NCBI GenBank assembly: GCA_041725875.1
Contig: JBGRQB010000002.1
Span: 47,970 to 111,969 of the forward strand
Direction: 5' to 3'
DNA: 64,000 nucleotides
From: JBGRQB01 sp041725875
GTDB lineage: Bacteria > Bacteroidota > Ignavibacteria > Ignavibacteriales > Melioribacteraceae
The notes beneath the pieces are model-generated. The model did not search any database. It had not been told where the DNA came from and saw nothing but the letters and a program-made list of their open reading frames with translations. Position numbers and translations under genes: made by a program. How positions within the stretch are numbered: position 1 is the first letter of the stretch; each line of letters begins with the position of its first letter. Below, one piece after another: positions 1-8,833 of this stretch.

Positions 1-581
1 TCATTTATAAGATTGAAATATTGAATTCTTTCAAGTTTATTGGAAATTTCCGTTGAAGAGATCAGATCGAGAAACATAAAAATGCGCTCCTCTTTTACGG
101 GGTATCTGTATTTGCCGCTCCATAAAACCATCAGATTGTTATGGCCAAATAATTTACCTATCTGATTAAAAAATACCAGAAAGTCGATTGCAATTGTTAT
201 AAAGATGAAGTTGTAGAGAAATACATCTGTTTTAATTATCTCAAAACAGCTGGAAATGGGATTATCTTCCAGAAATGCAATTGAAAGTTCGAGTCCGGTT
301 AACAATATAACCACTAAAAGTAAGTATATAAAAGACCTGATAAGAACCATATACATAAGTCGGATTTTTCTGAACATCTTGATAAAGATAAATTCTTCAA
401 AAACGCCAACCAGTGCGCCTACTATAAAACCTATTATAAAAACCTTCACCGGATCTGTATCAATATAGCCTGTGAGAAGATTATAAAGATATGCTGTAAT
501 TGAACTTACCGCGCCAAGGACGAGGACTGTCTGCATACGGAAATAATCAAATGGTGAAAGTGTGTGATTGAAAATTTTCAT
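1..581 (-). CDS. Membrane-anchored class III adenylate/guanylate cyclase, 3' end cut by the window
   Basis: The reading frame opens at an ATG ending at 581 and runs off the left edge, giving 193 codons with no stop. The N-terminal half has about four hydrophobic stretches (around residues 18-37, 47-65, 76-103 and 120-140). It is followed by RIFMFLDLISSTEISNKLE at about residue 172, the first metal-binding motif of class III nucleotide cyclases. The same layout and motif occur in the complete cyclase at 62190-63263. The remaining catalytic motifs lie outside the window, so activity and substrate (ATP or GTP) cannot be judged. The start is chosen because the upstream ATG at 592 hits a stop after four codons. 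Confidence 0.75.
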   Translation of the reverse strand, partial: MKIFNHTLSPFDYFRMQTVLVLGAVSSITAYLYNLLTGYIDTDPVKVFIIGFIVGALVGVFEEFIFIKMFRKIRLMYMVLIRSFIYLLLVVILLTGLELSIAFLEDNPISSCFEIIKTDVFLYNFIFITIAIDFLVFFNQIGKLFGHNNLMVLWSGKYRYPVKEERIFMFLDLISSTEISNKLERIQYFNLIN

Positions 582-598
582 TCCTGACTCATAAAAAA

Positions 599-634
599 AG
601 GTGAAGAAATCAGTTTTTCTGATTTGCTTCACCT
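599..634 (-). terminator. Rho-independent terminator of the SPFH/NfeD operon
   Basis: A 15-bp inverted repeat with one mismatch (AGGTGAAG.AATCAG) surrounds a T5 loop. On the minus strand it is followed by a run of seven T. It lies 20 bases past the stop of the SPFH gene and reads in the right direction for it. Confidence 0.8.
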
Positions 635-653
635 AACATATTAAAAAAATAGT

Positions 654-1577
654 TTATTTTTTAGTTGTATCAAAAACTTTTGTTGCTGTAGCAATTATAC
701 TTGAAACATCCGCCATATTTTGCGGAATAATCATAGTATTGTTTTCTTTTGCAAGTTTACCGAACTCGCCAAGATATTGTTCTGCAATTCTTAGATTTAC
801 AGCGTGCTGACCGCCAGGTTCGTTAATGGCTTTTGCAATCTCTCTGATTCCTGTTGCAGTTGCAATTGCTATACTTTCAATTTCTTTTGCTTTACCTTCG
901 GCTTCATTTATTTTTTTCTGACGTTCACCTTCAGATTTGGCGATAAGTTCCTGTCTGTCACCTTCTGCACGATTTATTTTGGCTTGTTTATCACCTTCAG
1001 ATTCAGCAATTAAAGCACGTTTTTCACGAACTGCTTTCATCTGTTTTTCCATTGCATCTTTAATACTTTGAGGCGGAACAATATTTTTAACTTCGTAACG
1101 GGTTACTTTTACACCCCACGGATCAGATGCTTTATCAACCGCATCAACAATTGCGTTATTCATTGTGTCGCGCTCTTCAAATGTTTTATCAAGTTCCAGT
1201 TTACCAATAACGCTACGCATTGTTGTCTGGGAAAGCTGAGTTGATGCAAAGCGGTAGTTATTAATTCCGTAAGATGCTTTTTTAGGATCTACAACCTGAA
1301 GATATAAGATACCGTCAACCTCTACGGAGATATTATCTTTTGTAATACAAACCTGCGGAGCAACATCAAGCGCCTGCTCTTTAAGTGAATGTTTATATGC
1401 AACTTTGTCAATAAATGGTACCAGAATATGAAAGCCTGCATCAAGTGTAGAATGATATTTGCCTAATCTTTCCACAATAAAAGCTGCTTTTTGCGGTACA
1501 ATTCTGATTGTTTTGAATAAAGTGATAATAACTATAAGTGCAACACCTGCACCTATTACTAATAAAATTTGATCCAT
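654..1577 (-). CDS. SPFH/stomatin-family membrane protein (paraslipin/QmcA-like)
   Basis: This 307-residue protein has one N-terminal membrane segment (about 4-22). An SPFH (band 7) domain follows, starting at PQKAAFIVERLGKYHSTLDAG and running to about residue 190, then a charged, repeat-rich coiled coil with several E-(S/A)-EG-(D/E) units (about 195-245). The C-terminal IIPQNM/ADVSSII region is typical of paraslipins. Such proteins form large oligomers in membrane microdomains and often act with an NfeD partner or with membrane proteases. The gene directly upstream (gap 8 bases) encodes that NfeD partner, so co-transcription is likely. The family call is firm; the cellular role is inferred from the family. 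Confidence 0.9.
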   Translation of the reverse strand: MDQILLVIGAGVALIVIITLFKTIRIVPQKAAFIVERLGKYHSTLDAGFHILVPFIDKVAYKHSLKEQALDVAPQVCITKDNISVEVDGILYLQVVDPKKASYGINNYRFASTQLSQTTMRSVIGKLELDKTFEERDTMNNAIVDAVDKASDPWGVKVTRYEVKNIVPPQSIKDAMEKQMKAVREKRALIAESEGDKQAKINRAEGDRQELIAKSEGERQKKINEAEGKAKEIESIAIATATGIREIAKAINEPGGQHAVNLRIAEQYLGEFGKLAKENNTMIIPQNMADVSSIIATATKVFDTTKK

Positions 1578-1585
1578 AAAACCCT

Positions 1586-2041
1586 CTAGATTTTTTTAAC
1601 TGTTAGTGTAATGTTTTCTTTTTTGATAATTTCCACGTTAGATCCCTGCTCAATTTCTTCATCGGCAACAGCTTTCCACTGAGTTCCTCTGAATTCAACT
1701 TTTCCGCCTACAGAAGAAATTTTTTCAGTAACAACGCAGACTTTTCCCAATTCTTCATCGAAATCTTCATTGTTTTCAGAGCTGCCAGGTTTTCCCTGAA
1801 ACGATGCGGAGAATTTTTTTCTCAGCATTACAAGTGAAACAACAGATGAAACTCCGAATATTAAAAACTGTACTCCAATGGGGATATCGATAAACATACA
1901 TATTATGCCGGTAAGAATTGCACCTGCACCGAAGAAAAATATTATTAATCCGGGAACTGCAAACTCCAGAGCCAGCATAAGAATACCAGCAATTATCCAC
2001 AATACCTGCGGATTCATCCAGTTTTCTACTTCAAATTCCAT
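1586..2041 (-). CDS. NfeD-like membrane protein
   Basis: A 151-residue protein with three closely spaced hydrophobic segments between about residues 12 and 75 and a C-terminal soluble part from about residue 95 (GKVCVVTEKISSVGGKVEFRG) that looks like the OB-fold NfeD C-terminal domain. It lacks the N-terminal serine protease domain of long NfeD proteins, so it is the short form. NfeD proteins are encoded next to SPFH proteins and are thought to bind them. Here the SPFH gene follows 8 bases downstream and a small membrane protein gene precedes it by 3 bases, so the three probably form one operon. Confidence 0.85.
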   Translation of the reverse strand: MEFEVENWMNPQVLWIIAGILMLALEFAVPGLIIFFFGAGAILTGIICMFIDIPIGVQFLIFGVSSVVSLVMLRKKFSASFQGKPGSSENNEDFDEELGKVCVVTEKISSVGGKVEFRGTQWKAVADEEIEQGSNVEIIKKENITLTVKKI

Positions 2042-2044
2042 TGA

Positions 2045-2335
2045 TTAATCTCCCGATTTATTGTGATTGTCCTTTGATATTTTATAGCCGTATTCATTCG
2101 CAACCCGGTTTATTACTCCCATAATTAATCCGCCTGTAAAGCTGATACCCGATAATGTTGCGAACTGGATAATCTCCAACTCTAAATTTAATATAAAATA
2201 GTTATAAATGAACATTATTAATGAAAAAATGAGACAAACAGAGAAAGCCCATTTCAAATAATACAGATAACGGTTCTGGTTTCTACTTTTTCCCCATTGA
2301 ATAATTTGCTTGTCGTTTAGTCTGAAAAGATTCAT
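2045..2335 (-). CDS. Small two-helix membrane protein of unknown function
   Basis: A 96-residue protein with two predicted membrane segments (about 25-50 and 56-82) and charged ends. I recognise no family. It is the first gene of the SPFH/NfeD operon, three bases upstream of nfeD, which is the only clue to its role. A coding origin is supported by the tight operon spacing and the well-formed amphipathic ends rather than by homology. Confidence 0.6.
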   Translation of the reverse strand: MNLFRLNDKQIIQWGKSRNQNRYLYYLKWAFSVCLIFSLIMFIYNYFILNLELEIIQFATLSGISFTGGLIMGVINRVANEYGYKISKDNHNKSGD

Positions 2336-2444
2336 AACTTCCTCAGATAATTAATTTCAAATAATCATAACATTTTATGCAGGAAAAAGCAAGACCGTGA
2401 ATCCTGTTATAATTGATACACGACTTATTCAGGTTTATTCAAAA

Positions 2445-2477
2445 AAAAATGGAAATACTTTTGGCATTTCCATTTTT
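2445..2477 (-). terminator. Rho-independent terminator of the M23 peptidase gene
   Basis: A 12-bp perfect inverted repeat (AAAAATGGAAAT) with a 9-base loop is followed on the minus strand by a T-run. It begins 10 bases past the stop of the M23 gene. Confidence 0.75.
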
Positions 2478-2486
2478 ATGTAAAAT

Positions 2487-3302
2487 CTAAAATTTCATTT
2501 TAAGAAGAGAGAGAGGATCAACCCGGTTTTTGAACCATTGAACTCCCCAGTGGAGATGCGGCCCGGTAGATCTTCCGGTTGAACCAACTTCCCCTATTTT
2601 TTGTCCCTTTTTAACAAACTCGCCATCTTTTACCATTATTTTACTAAGATGCAGATAAAAACTGTTTAATCCCTGACCGTGATCGAGCAACACAAAATTA
2701 CCTGAATAGTAAAAGTTATCTGCTACCAGACGAACAACCCCGTCAGTTGTGGCAAAAACAACCTTCCCTTTTGGAACGCCGTAATCTACACCGTTATGGG
2801 CGTTTTTAGGTTTTCCGTTTAATATTCTCTGACTCCCGAAAATGCCTGTAAGACGATTACGTTTTACCGGACGCATAAATCCTTTCACATAAAGTGCATC
2901 ATCAATTCTGCCGAGTTTTGTTTTTGCTGCTGTTTTTATGCTGTCTTCTCTATCTATTCTCGCCAGTTCTTCTTTTGGCGGAGTTACAAATTTCTCCTTC
3001 ATTCGGATGCGCTGGATTTTATACTTTCTTTTTGCAAGCACAAGTTTTTTTGCAATTACGGTTCCGTCAGTAAGTTTTACGGTTAAATAATGATCCGAAG
3101 TGTCGTCACGGTCAAAACCAAAAACAAAAAGCCCCTCTTTTTCATCAAACTGAATCTGTTTGTTATCCAGAGTAACTCTGAGTATTTTTTCCGCTTTTCC
3201 AATAACAAGTTCGCCGGGGCGAATTGTACCAATTAGTTCCAGACCGGAGCCATAAAGGAATGAGGCAAATATAAAATATAAAGCTGAAAGCAGAATTCTC
3301 AT
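2487..3302 (-). CDS. Secreted M23 family (lysostaphin-type) metallopeptidase
   Basis: This 271-residue protein has an N-terminal hydrophobic signal (residues 1-20), a beta-rich N-terminal domain and a C-terminal M23 domain from about residue 150. The zinc and catalytic residues are all visible: H169 and D173 (HNGVD), H218 (YLHLS) and H249/H251 (GPHLHWG). The family cleaves peptide cross-links in peptidoglycan, so the protein probably acts in the periplasm on wall remodelling. It is monocistronic with its own terminator. The N-terminal region resembles the extra domain seen in Ignavibacteria/Bacteroidota M23 proteins, but I cannot name it. Confidence 0.9.
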   Translation of the reverse strand: MRILLSALYFIFASFLYGSGLELIGTIRPGELVIGKAEKILRVTLDNKQIQFDEKEGLFVFGFDRDDTSDHYLTVKLTDGTVIAKKLVLAKRKYKIQRIRMKEKFVTPPKEELARIDREDSIKTAAKTKLGRIDDALYVKGFMRPVKRNRLTGIFGSQRILNGKPKNAHNGVDYGVPKGKVVFATTDGVVRLVADNFYYSGNFVLLDHGQGLNSFYLHLSKIMVKDGEFVKKGQKIGEVGSTGRSTGPHLHWGVQWFKNRVDPLSLLKMKF

Positions 3303-3395
3303 TTGAAACCTTGCGAATTTGTTTGAAAATATAAAATAAAAATACTAATCTAAGCTGTTAAATTAAATTCAATAAAACCATACAAAGGGGAAAAA

Positions 3396-4859
3396 ATGAA
3401 ATTTGCTGCAAAAATTTTGATCGCTTTTCTGTTTTTGTCATTAATTCAGGCGCAATCGTTTGAAAAATATTTTCACGACAGTACAATGAGAATCGATTAT
3501 CATCACACCGGAGATAAAACTTCGGAATGGGTTTCGGTTGATAAAATATATAAATATGGTACCTGGGCAGGAAGCAAAAAGAACCTGACAGATAAATTTA
3601 ATAATGGTCGCTTTTACATTAAAGTGTACGATGCTGCTGATAAATCGTTGATTTACTCAAAAGGTTTCGACAGTTACTTTGGTGAATATCAGATGAGCGG
3701 TCCGGCTGCAAAAGGTATTAAAAAAGCATTTCACGAAACGGCATTAATTCCTTACCCGAAAAATAAAGTGAAATTTGTTGTTGAAAAAAGGGATGACAAA
3801 AAAGAGCTTTATAAAATATTTGAAACTGAAATTGATCCTTCCAGCATTGATATTATAAGAATGAACTTTGAAGAAAAAGATATTCTTGTTTATAAAAGTC
3901 ACGTAAGCGGAAACCCTCACACAAGTATGGATCTTGCAATTATTGGTGACGGTTACTCATCAAACGATGTTGAGAAGTTTAAGTCGGATATTGACCGTTT
4001 TACAAAACTGATGTTAAAAACAGAACCTTATGTTCATTTTCAGGATAAGATAAATATTTACGGAGTTTTAAAACCTTCAAGTGAATCAGGTATTGATGAA
4101 CCGCGTGCAGATATTTATCAAAACACTTCTTTAAGCTCTACTTTTAACTCAATGGGTTCCGAAAGATACCTTCTTACAGAAGATAACAAAGCTTTAAGAG
4201 ATGTTGCGGCAAATGTTCCTTACGATGCAGTTGCAATTATGGTTAATCATCATCGTTACGGCGGCGGCGGAATCTACAATTTCTACTGCACATTTACTAC
4301 CGATAATCAATTTGCAGATTATTTATTCCTTCACGAATTTGGACATTCTTTTACCGGACTGGCAGATGAATATTACACTTCATCAACTGCTTATAATGAA
4401 ATGTTCAAACTTGATATTGAACCTCTTGAGCCAAACATAACTGCTTTGTTGGATAAAGATAATCTGAAATGGAAAAAACTTGTTACAAAAGGCTTGAGTC
4501 TGCCAACAAAATGGGAAAAAGAAGCTTACGATAAAAAATCTTATGAGTGGACAAAAGAACGCGCAAAGTTAAATAGCAAAGTTGCAGAGTTAAAAAGAAA
4601 TAAAGCATCAAAAGAAGAGATTGAAGCAGCAGAAAAATTATATGCTGAAAAGGATGCGGAAAATTCAAAATGGGTAGATGAATATCTGCAGAATTGCAAA
4701 CACTTTGGAAAAGTTGGTGCTTTTGAAGGAGCTGGCTATTTACAGTTTGGAATGTACAGACCGGAACTTGATTGTATAATGTTCTCAAAAGGAGTTAAAC
4801 CATTCTGTAAAGTATGTCAAAGCGCAATTGCAAAAGTTATAAAATCATATACTGAATAA
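3396..4859 (+). CDS. Secreted M64 family (IgA peptidase-like) metallopeptidase
   Basis: A 487-residue protein with a signal peptide (residues 1-19, ending IQAQS). An N-terminal beta domain is followed by the peptidase domain, with AIIGDGYSSND at about residue 183 and the zinc site HEFGH at 313-317, then SFTGLADEYY. This is the signature of Peptidase_M64, the family founded by a Clostridium IgA protease. A highly charged helical insertion (about residues 380-430, KLNSKVAELKRNKASKEEI) is probably a coiled coil. Many environmental bacteria carry M64 proteins, so no host-related role should be assumed. The ATG is preceded by AAAGGGG, a good ribosome site. Confidence 0.88.
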   Translation: MKFAAKILIAFLFLSLIQAQSFEKYFHDSTMRIDYHHTGDKTSEWVSVDKIYKYGTWAGSKKNLTDKFNNGRFYIKVYDAADKSLIYSKGFDSYFGEYQMSGPAAKGIKKAFHETALIPYPKNKVKFVVEKRDDKKELYKIFETEIDPSSIDIIRMNFEEKDILVYKSHVSGNPHTSMDLAIIGDGYSSNDVEKFKSDIDRFTKLMLKTEPYVHFQDKINIYGVLKPSSESGIDEPRADIYQNTSLSSTFNSMGSERYLLTEDNKALRDVAANVPYDAVAIMVNHHRYGGGGIYNFYCTFTTDNQFADYLFLHEFGHSFTGLADEYYTSSTAYNEMFKLDIEPLEPNITALLDKDNLKWKKLVTKGLSLPTKWEKEAYDKKSYEWTKERAKLNSKVAELKRNKASKEEIEAAEKLYAEKDAENSKWVDEYLQNCKHFGKVGAFEGAGYLQFGMYRPELDCIMFSKGVKPFCKVCQSAIAKVIKSYTE

Positions 4860-4883
4860 TATAAAAGAGAAATTCAATAATTA

Positions 4884-4912
4884 ACCTGGAAGGTTCTCCG
4901 AACCTCCCAGGT
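4884..4912 (+). terminator. Strong hairpin after the M64 gene
   Basis: A 13-bp stem with one wobble pair (ACCTGGAAGGTTC / GAACCTCCCAGGT) and a 3-base loop lies 25 bases past the M64 stop. No T-run follows, so it may be an RNA 3'-end stabiliser or a dispersed palindrome rather than a classical terminator. Confidence 0.5.
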
Positions 4913-4952
4913 CGAGGGCTTTCCGTAAGGGAAAAAAAGAGGGTAGTTGAGT

Positions 4953-5264
4953 TTACAAAAATGTAAGTTTAATTTCAAGGGTAACTTCTTTCAGACAAAA
5001 CTTTTTAACAAAAAACAGCTTAAATTTCTAATTTTTAACCTCAAATTTGGGTATGACAAAATGTCATATATGGCGGTACGGATCTATAGCGGCTTTATCT
5101 CGGAGTTGTACCGGAGTTATAGCGGAGTGGTAATTCAGGCTAAAATGTATGACAAAATGGCAGATTCCCCATTATTTTTACTAAAAACCGGAGGATTGAA
5201 CAGAGATTTTGCGACTGATTTTCTTTCCGGAAATGAAGTTAATTTAAAGTTTGCTTTTTTGTAA
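4953..5264. mobile_element. Possible MITE-like element with imperfect terminal inverted repeats
   Basis: The left end (TTACAAAAATGTAAGTTTAA, from 4953) and the reverse complement of the right end (TTACAAAAAAGCAAACTTTA, ending at 5264) match over roughly 35 bases with gaps, including a shared AACTTC.TTTC. The interior holds a perfect 7-3-7 palindrome TATGACAAAATGTCATA at 5052-5068 and direct repeats of CGGAGTTxTA near 5100-5125. The open frame 4947-5264 (105 codons) is exactly bounded by the ends and shows no protein-like composition, so I treat it as a by-product. No clear target-site duplication was found. Confidence 0.35.
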
Positions 5265-5290
5265 CTTGATTTTGAAATGTAGCGGGTAGT

Positions 5291-5308
5291 CGACGACTTT
5301 AGTCGTCG
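5291..5308. repeat. Short perfect palindrome CGACGACT-TT-AGTCGTCG
   Basis: An 8-2-8 inverted repeat, far more GC-rich than its surroundings, lies just outside the putative mobile element and 125 bases upstream of the lipoprotein gene. It could be a dispersed extragenic palindrome; copies elsewhere in the genome would show this. No second copy was noticed in the window. Confidence 0.4.
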
Positions 5309-5432
5309 CTGCACAATAGAAACAATTACAATAAAACCATTTATTTTTTATCGAATTTGATATATTAATTTTATATTTTCAGTAAAAGAATCGATTCTAT
5401 AGAAAAGAGTTAATCAACAGAAAGGTGGGCGC

Positions 5433-5999
5433 ATGAAAGTTATAATATCAATCTTGGCAGCTATATTGCTGGTATCCTGTAGTCATTTAAATACTTATAA
5501 ACCTGTTGATGATGTAAAAACACTTGATGTAAAATTTGGTTTTTACAAGTGGAACGGAATTAAAATTCCAAAAGAAGGCATTAGTATTAAATGCGGCGGT
5601 GACGGAATCAGTCCCGATTTTTACGTTTCAAATATTCCCAAAGGTGCAAATGCAATTTTGCTTGAGTATGAGGATTCATATCTGAAAAGATTGGGATATC
5701 CTATGAGTAACGGGGCTTACTGGATTTCTACCGACGGGAAAACAGAAGTTTACGTTCCAAGTGTTGTTGAAGGAACAAGGGAATTACCGGAAGGTATTTA
5801 TGTTGAAAGAGAACATTCCGGAAGTAAGGTTTTTAACGAAGCCACAGGAGTTTACAGAGCTCCAAACAGTTGTTACTTTACCAATAAGGGAGCCGGACAT
5901 CGTTATTTTGTGCATGTAAAAGCAGTCTATAAACCTTATGATGAAGAAGATCAGGGACTGCTTTTAGGTTATGCATTTCTGGAACTAGGCACTTTTTAA
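5433..5999 (+). CDS. Lipoprotein with PEBP (YbhB/RKIP)-like features
   Basis: A 188-residue protein with a clear lipoprotein signal: a hydrophobic stretch then LLVSC, placing the lipidated cysteine at residue 16. The body resembles phosphatidylethanolamine-binding proteins: KGANAILLEYEDS near residue 70, YWISTDGKTEVYVPSV near 107 (the DxxxxxxxHW region, but without the usual His-Trp), and GAGHRYFVHVKAVYKP near 160, which matches the GxHRYxFxxYAL signature. The usual DPD ligand loop is not obvious, so it is a divergent member at best. The ATG follows GAAAGGTGGGCGC. The 3' end overlaps the convergent DUF255 gene by four bases. Confidence 0.5.
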   Translation: MKVIISILAAILLVSCSHLNTYKPVDDVKTLDVKFGFYKWNGIKIPKEGISIKCGGDGISPDFYVSNIPKGANAILLEYEDSYLKRLGYPMSNGAYWISTDGKTEVYVPSVVEGTRELPEGIYVEREHSGSKVFNEATGVYRAPNSCYFTNKGAGHRYFVHVKAVYKPYDEEDQGLLLGYAFLELGTF

Positions 6000-8023
6000 T
6001 CTGGTAAAATTTCCCTGAGTAATTTTTTGGCAGTCTCAACAGGAAGTTTACAAGTGTTATTTTTACAAGCATAATAAAGAGTTTGTTTGTCGGCAAAGCG
6101 ATTTTTAACAATATCTAAAGTTGCTTTGTTTTTTCCTCCTGCAACAATAATGTTTGGGAGAAAATTTTCCGACAGGCAGACTCTGAATTTTTCTGCATCT
6201 TCTCCTGTAATCACAACTTCATAAAAATCGTTTACAAAGTTAATCAGCAGTCTGCTCCAGTTTGCGTAGTAAAAATTACCTTTTACAAGTGAAGAGAAAA
6301 TGTTTTTCAGCATTTGTCCTGCTGAATTTACCAGTTCATTTTTTCCTGAAAGTTTTCCGAGTCTGAATAAATTCCAGGCCATAACAGAATTGGAACCAGG
6401 AATTACATTATCAATTATTTCAGATTTTTTGGCAATCAATTCTTTATCAAGATCACTTGTGTAAAAATACATTCCGTTAGATTTATCTAAAAAGTGAGTA
6501 TTAACATAGCCGGTTAGTTTTTCAGCAAGGTATATCCATTTTTCATCAAATGTTACCTGATACAAATCGATAAATGCTTCAATAAGATTTGCATAATCAT
6601 CCAGATATGCGTTTATGTTAGAGCAATTATTTTTGAAATTACGATCGAGTTTTCCGTCATCTTTAACAAGATTTTTTTCAATGAACAAAGCATTTTTAAG
6701 AGCTTTATCCAGAAAACTTTTTTCGTTAAAAACTTTGTAAGCTGTTGTTAATCCTTTTAACATCAGTGCATTCCACGATGTTAAAATTTTATCATCAAGT
6801 GCGGGACGAACTCTTTTTGCGCGTTCTGATAAAAGAGTCTTTTTGGTTTTCTCCAGTAAATCAGAAAACATTTTTTGATCAATATTATTTTGTTTTGCAA
6901 ATTCTTCTGGAGTAAAAGAAGGATGTAAAATATTGTTCCCTTCCCAGTTTCCTGTTTCGGTTATATTGTAATATTTATTAATTAATTCAGCATCCTTACC
7001 AATAAGTTTTTCAATTTCTTTTTTTGTCCAGACGTAAAATTTCCCTTCAACTCCTTCACTGTCAGCATCAAGTGCAGAATAAAATCCTCCCTGGGGAGAG
7101 GTTAATTCTCTTTCAACAAACTCAATTGTTTCATAAACAATATCTTTATAGAGTTTATTTTTTGTAATCTGAAAAGCGTTGGAATAGAGTGAAACAAGCT
7201 GTGCATTATCGTAAAGCATTTTTTCAAAATGGGGTGCGTGCCAGAATTTATCAACAGAGTAGCGGGCAAATCCTCCTCCTGCCTGATCGTAAATTCCGCC
7301 AAGAGCCATATTTTTTAATGTGATTTCAACAGCATTAAGCGCGCGGGGATTTTTTGTGCGGAAATAGTATTCCAGTAAAAATTCATATCCTACAGGGAGC
7401 GGGAATTTTGGCTGACCCGGAGTGCCGCCAAATTCAAAATCGATGTTTTGTAAAACTTCGTCAGCAATTTTTTCAACATCCTGATTTGTAAAGTTTTGCT
7501 CGCCGTCAACAGGATGAATTATATCACTTTTGTTAATTCCTTCTGTAATGGCTTCTGCCTGTTCAATCAGTTTTTCAGGAGCTTTTTCCCAGATATCGGT
7601 TATCTGGTTAAGGAGTTTTATCCAGTTTTCTCTGGGATAATATGTACCGGCAAAAACGGGTCGGCCGTCAGGCAGGGTAATTGCATTTAAGGGCCATCCG
7701 CCGGAGCGGTTGATGAGCATTGATGCGTTCATATAAACCTGATCTACATCGGGGCGTTCTTCACGGTCAACTTTTACAGGAATAAAACCGGAGTTCATAA
7801 TTTCTGCAACTTCCGGATCTTCAAAAGATTCGTGCTCCATTACGTGACACCAATGACAGGCAGCATAACCGATACTTACAATCATCAGTTTGTTCTGCTG
7901 CTGTGCATCGTTTAAAGTTTTATCATTCCACGCCTGCCAGTTTACAGGGTTGTGTGCGTGAGTCAGTAAATAGGGACTTGTTTCATTTATAAGTGAATTT
8001 GTGTATTTATGATCGGTGTGCAT
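5996..8023 (-). CDS. DUF255 / YyaL-family protein with N-terminal thioredoxin-like domain
   Basis: This 675-residue protein has the full-length architecture of the YyaL/SPATA20 family. It has an N-terminal thioredoxin-like domain (about 1-165) with the conserved opening NETSPYLLTHAHNPVNW and the CHWCHVM motif, then RSGGWPLNAITLPDGRPVF. A long alpha-helical barrel follows (about 180-600), resembling N-acylglucosamine 2-epimerase/cellobiose epimerase folds (FGGTPGQPKFPLP, GGFARYSVDKFWHAPHFEKML). The molecular activity of the family is not established; the CxxC suggests thiol chemistry. The protein has no signal peptide. Family assignment is very secure, function is not. Confidence 0.92.
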   Translation of the reverse strand: MHTDHKYTNSLINETSPYLLTHAHNPVNWQAWNDKTLNDAQQQNKLMIVSIGYAACHWCHVMEHESFEDPEVAEIMNSGFIPVKVDREERPDVDQVYMNASMLINRSGGWPLNAITLPDGRPVFAGTYYPRENWIKLLNQITDIWEKAPEKLIEQAEAITEGINKSDIIHPVDGEQNFTNQDVEKIADEVLQNIDFEFGGTPGQPKFPLPVGYEFLLEYYFRTKNPRALNAVEITLKNMALGGIYDQAGGGFARYSVDKFWHAPHFEKMLYDNAQLVSLYSNAFQITKNKLYKDIVYETIEFVERELTSPQGGFYSALDADSEGVEGKFYVWTKKEIEKLIGKDAELINKYYNITETGNWEGNNILHPSFTPEEFAKQNNIDQKMFSDLLEKTKKTLLSERAKRVRPALDDKILTSWNALMLKGLTTAYKVFNEKSFLDKALKNALFIEKNLVKDDGKLDRNFKNNCSNINAYLDDYANLIEAFIDLYQVTFDEKWIYLAEKLTGYVNTHFLDKSNGMYFYTSDLDKELIAKKSEIIDNVIPGSNSVMAWNLFRLGKLSGKNELVNSAGQMLKNIFSSLVKGNFYYANWSRLLINFVNDFYEVVITGEDAEKFRVCLSENFLPNIIVAGGKNKATLDIVKNRFADKQTLYYACKNNTCKLPVETAKKLLREILPD

Positions 8024-8151
8024 TTTTCTATCCTTTATATTAGCCTTATCAATAGAAGATATTCGAATAAAATCGTTTCTTCTTCATAGAAGAGGAGCCA
8101 ATATAATAAAATAGGATGTTATATCCAATTTAAGGTAGTGCACACCGTAAG

Positions 8152-8832
8152 TTAATTCTTCTGATACAAATGCACTCTTATTATTGATTTAAATCTGAAT
8201 TGATCAACAGGTATATTCTGACTCCGGGCATAGCTTTCGGTAATAACTTCTGCTTTTTCCCAGCATCGTTTTTTTTGCTGTTCTTTGGTCAGAAAATGAT
8301 CGATAAGAGCTTTATAGTTTTCCAGAGAGCGTTCAAAGTAGTAGAACTCTTCACTCAGTAAAGTGAATTTTTTATTTGTGTACTTTTGTAAAACCTGCTG
8401 AGTTTTTTCCTGAATAAATTTTTCATCAGCGGCAAGTTTTACAAGTTCGTAATAAGAGCCTTGTTCCGAGACCGGTTCCACAATAATTGCTTTTCCGCCC
8501 GGTTTTAAAACACGTTTGCATTCGTTAATTCCGTCATCCATTTTTTCTACAGGAATGTGGTGAAAGCTGGCAATGTAAAAAATGTAATCGGCAAAGTTAT
8601 CTTCAAAAGGAAGGTTTTCGCCAACTGCATTTATATATTTTTCATTTGCTTCAGTTGGAACTGCTGTTGCTTTTGATAATTCCGGTTCTATTTCCAGACC
8701 GGTTACATTTGCATTTTGAGAGGCAAACCATCTTACAAGATGACCTGTACCGCAGCCGACATCAATAATTTGTTTGTCAGCGAAATTGTCGAGCGTTTTG
8801 ATGAAATCAATATCAGACGTAATTTTTTTCAT
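8152..8832 (-). CDS. Class I SAM-dependent methyltransferase
   Basis: A 226-residue protein with the SAM-binding motif I IIDVGCGTGHLVRWF at about residues 22-36, motif II acidic residue in VTGLEIEPELS, and LPFEDNFADYIFYIASFHHIP (motif IV region) at about 76-96, all typical of the Methyltransf_11 fold. ECKRVLKPGGKAIIVEP follows, as in ubiquinone/menaquinone-type enzymes. The substrate cannot be told from sequence. It is translated after the GNAT gene with one base between them, so the pair is probably one operon. Confidence 0.85.
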   Translation of the reverse strand: MKKITSDIDFIKTLDNFADKQIIDVGCGTGHLVRWFASQNANVTGLEIEPELSKATAVPTEANEKYINAVGENLPFEDNFADYIFYIASFHHIPVEKMDDGINECKRVLKPGGKAIIVEPVSEQGSYYELVKLAADEKFIQEKTQQVLQKYTNKKFTLLSEEFYYFERSLENYKALIDHFLTKEQQKKRCWEKAEVITESYARSQNIPVDQFRFKSIIRVHLYQKN

Positions 8833-8833
8833 T

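Noticed and set aside
4947..5264. 105-codon open frame after the M64 gene
   Set aside because: It coincides with the inverted-repeat element, has no ribosome site, and its composition is unlike a protein; treated as part of the repeat.
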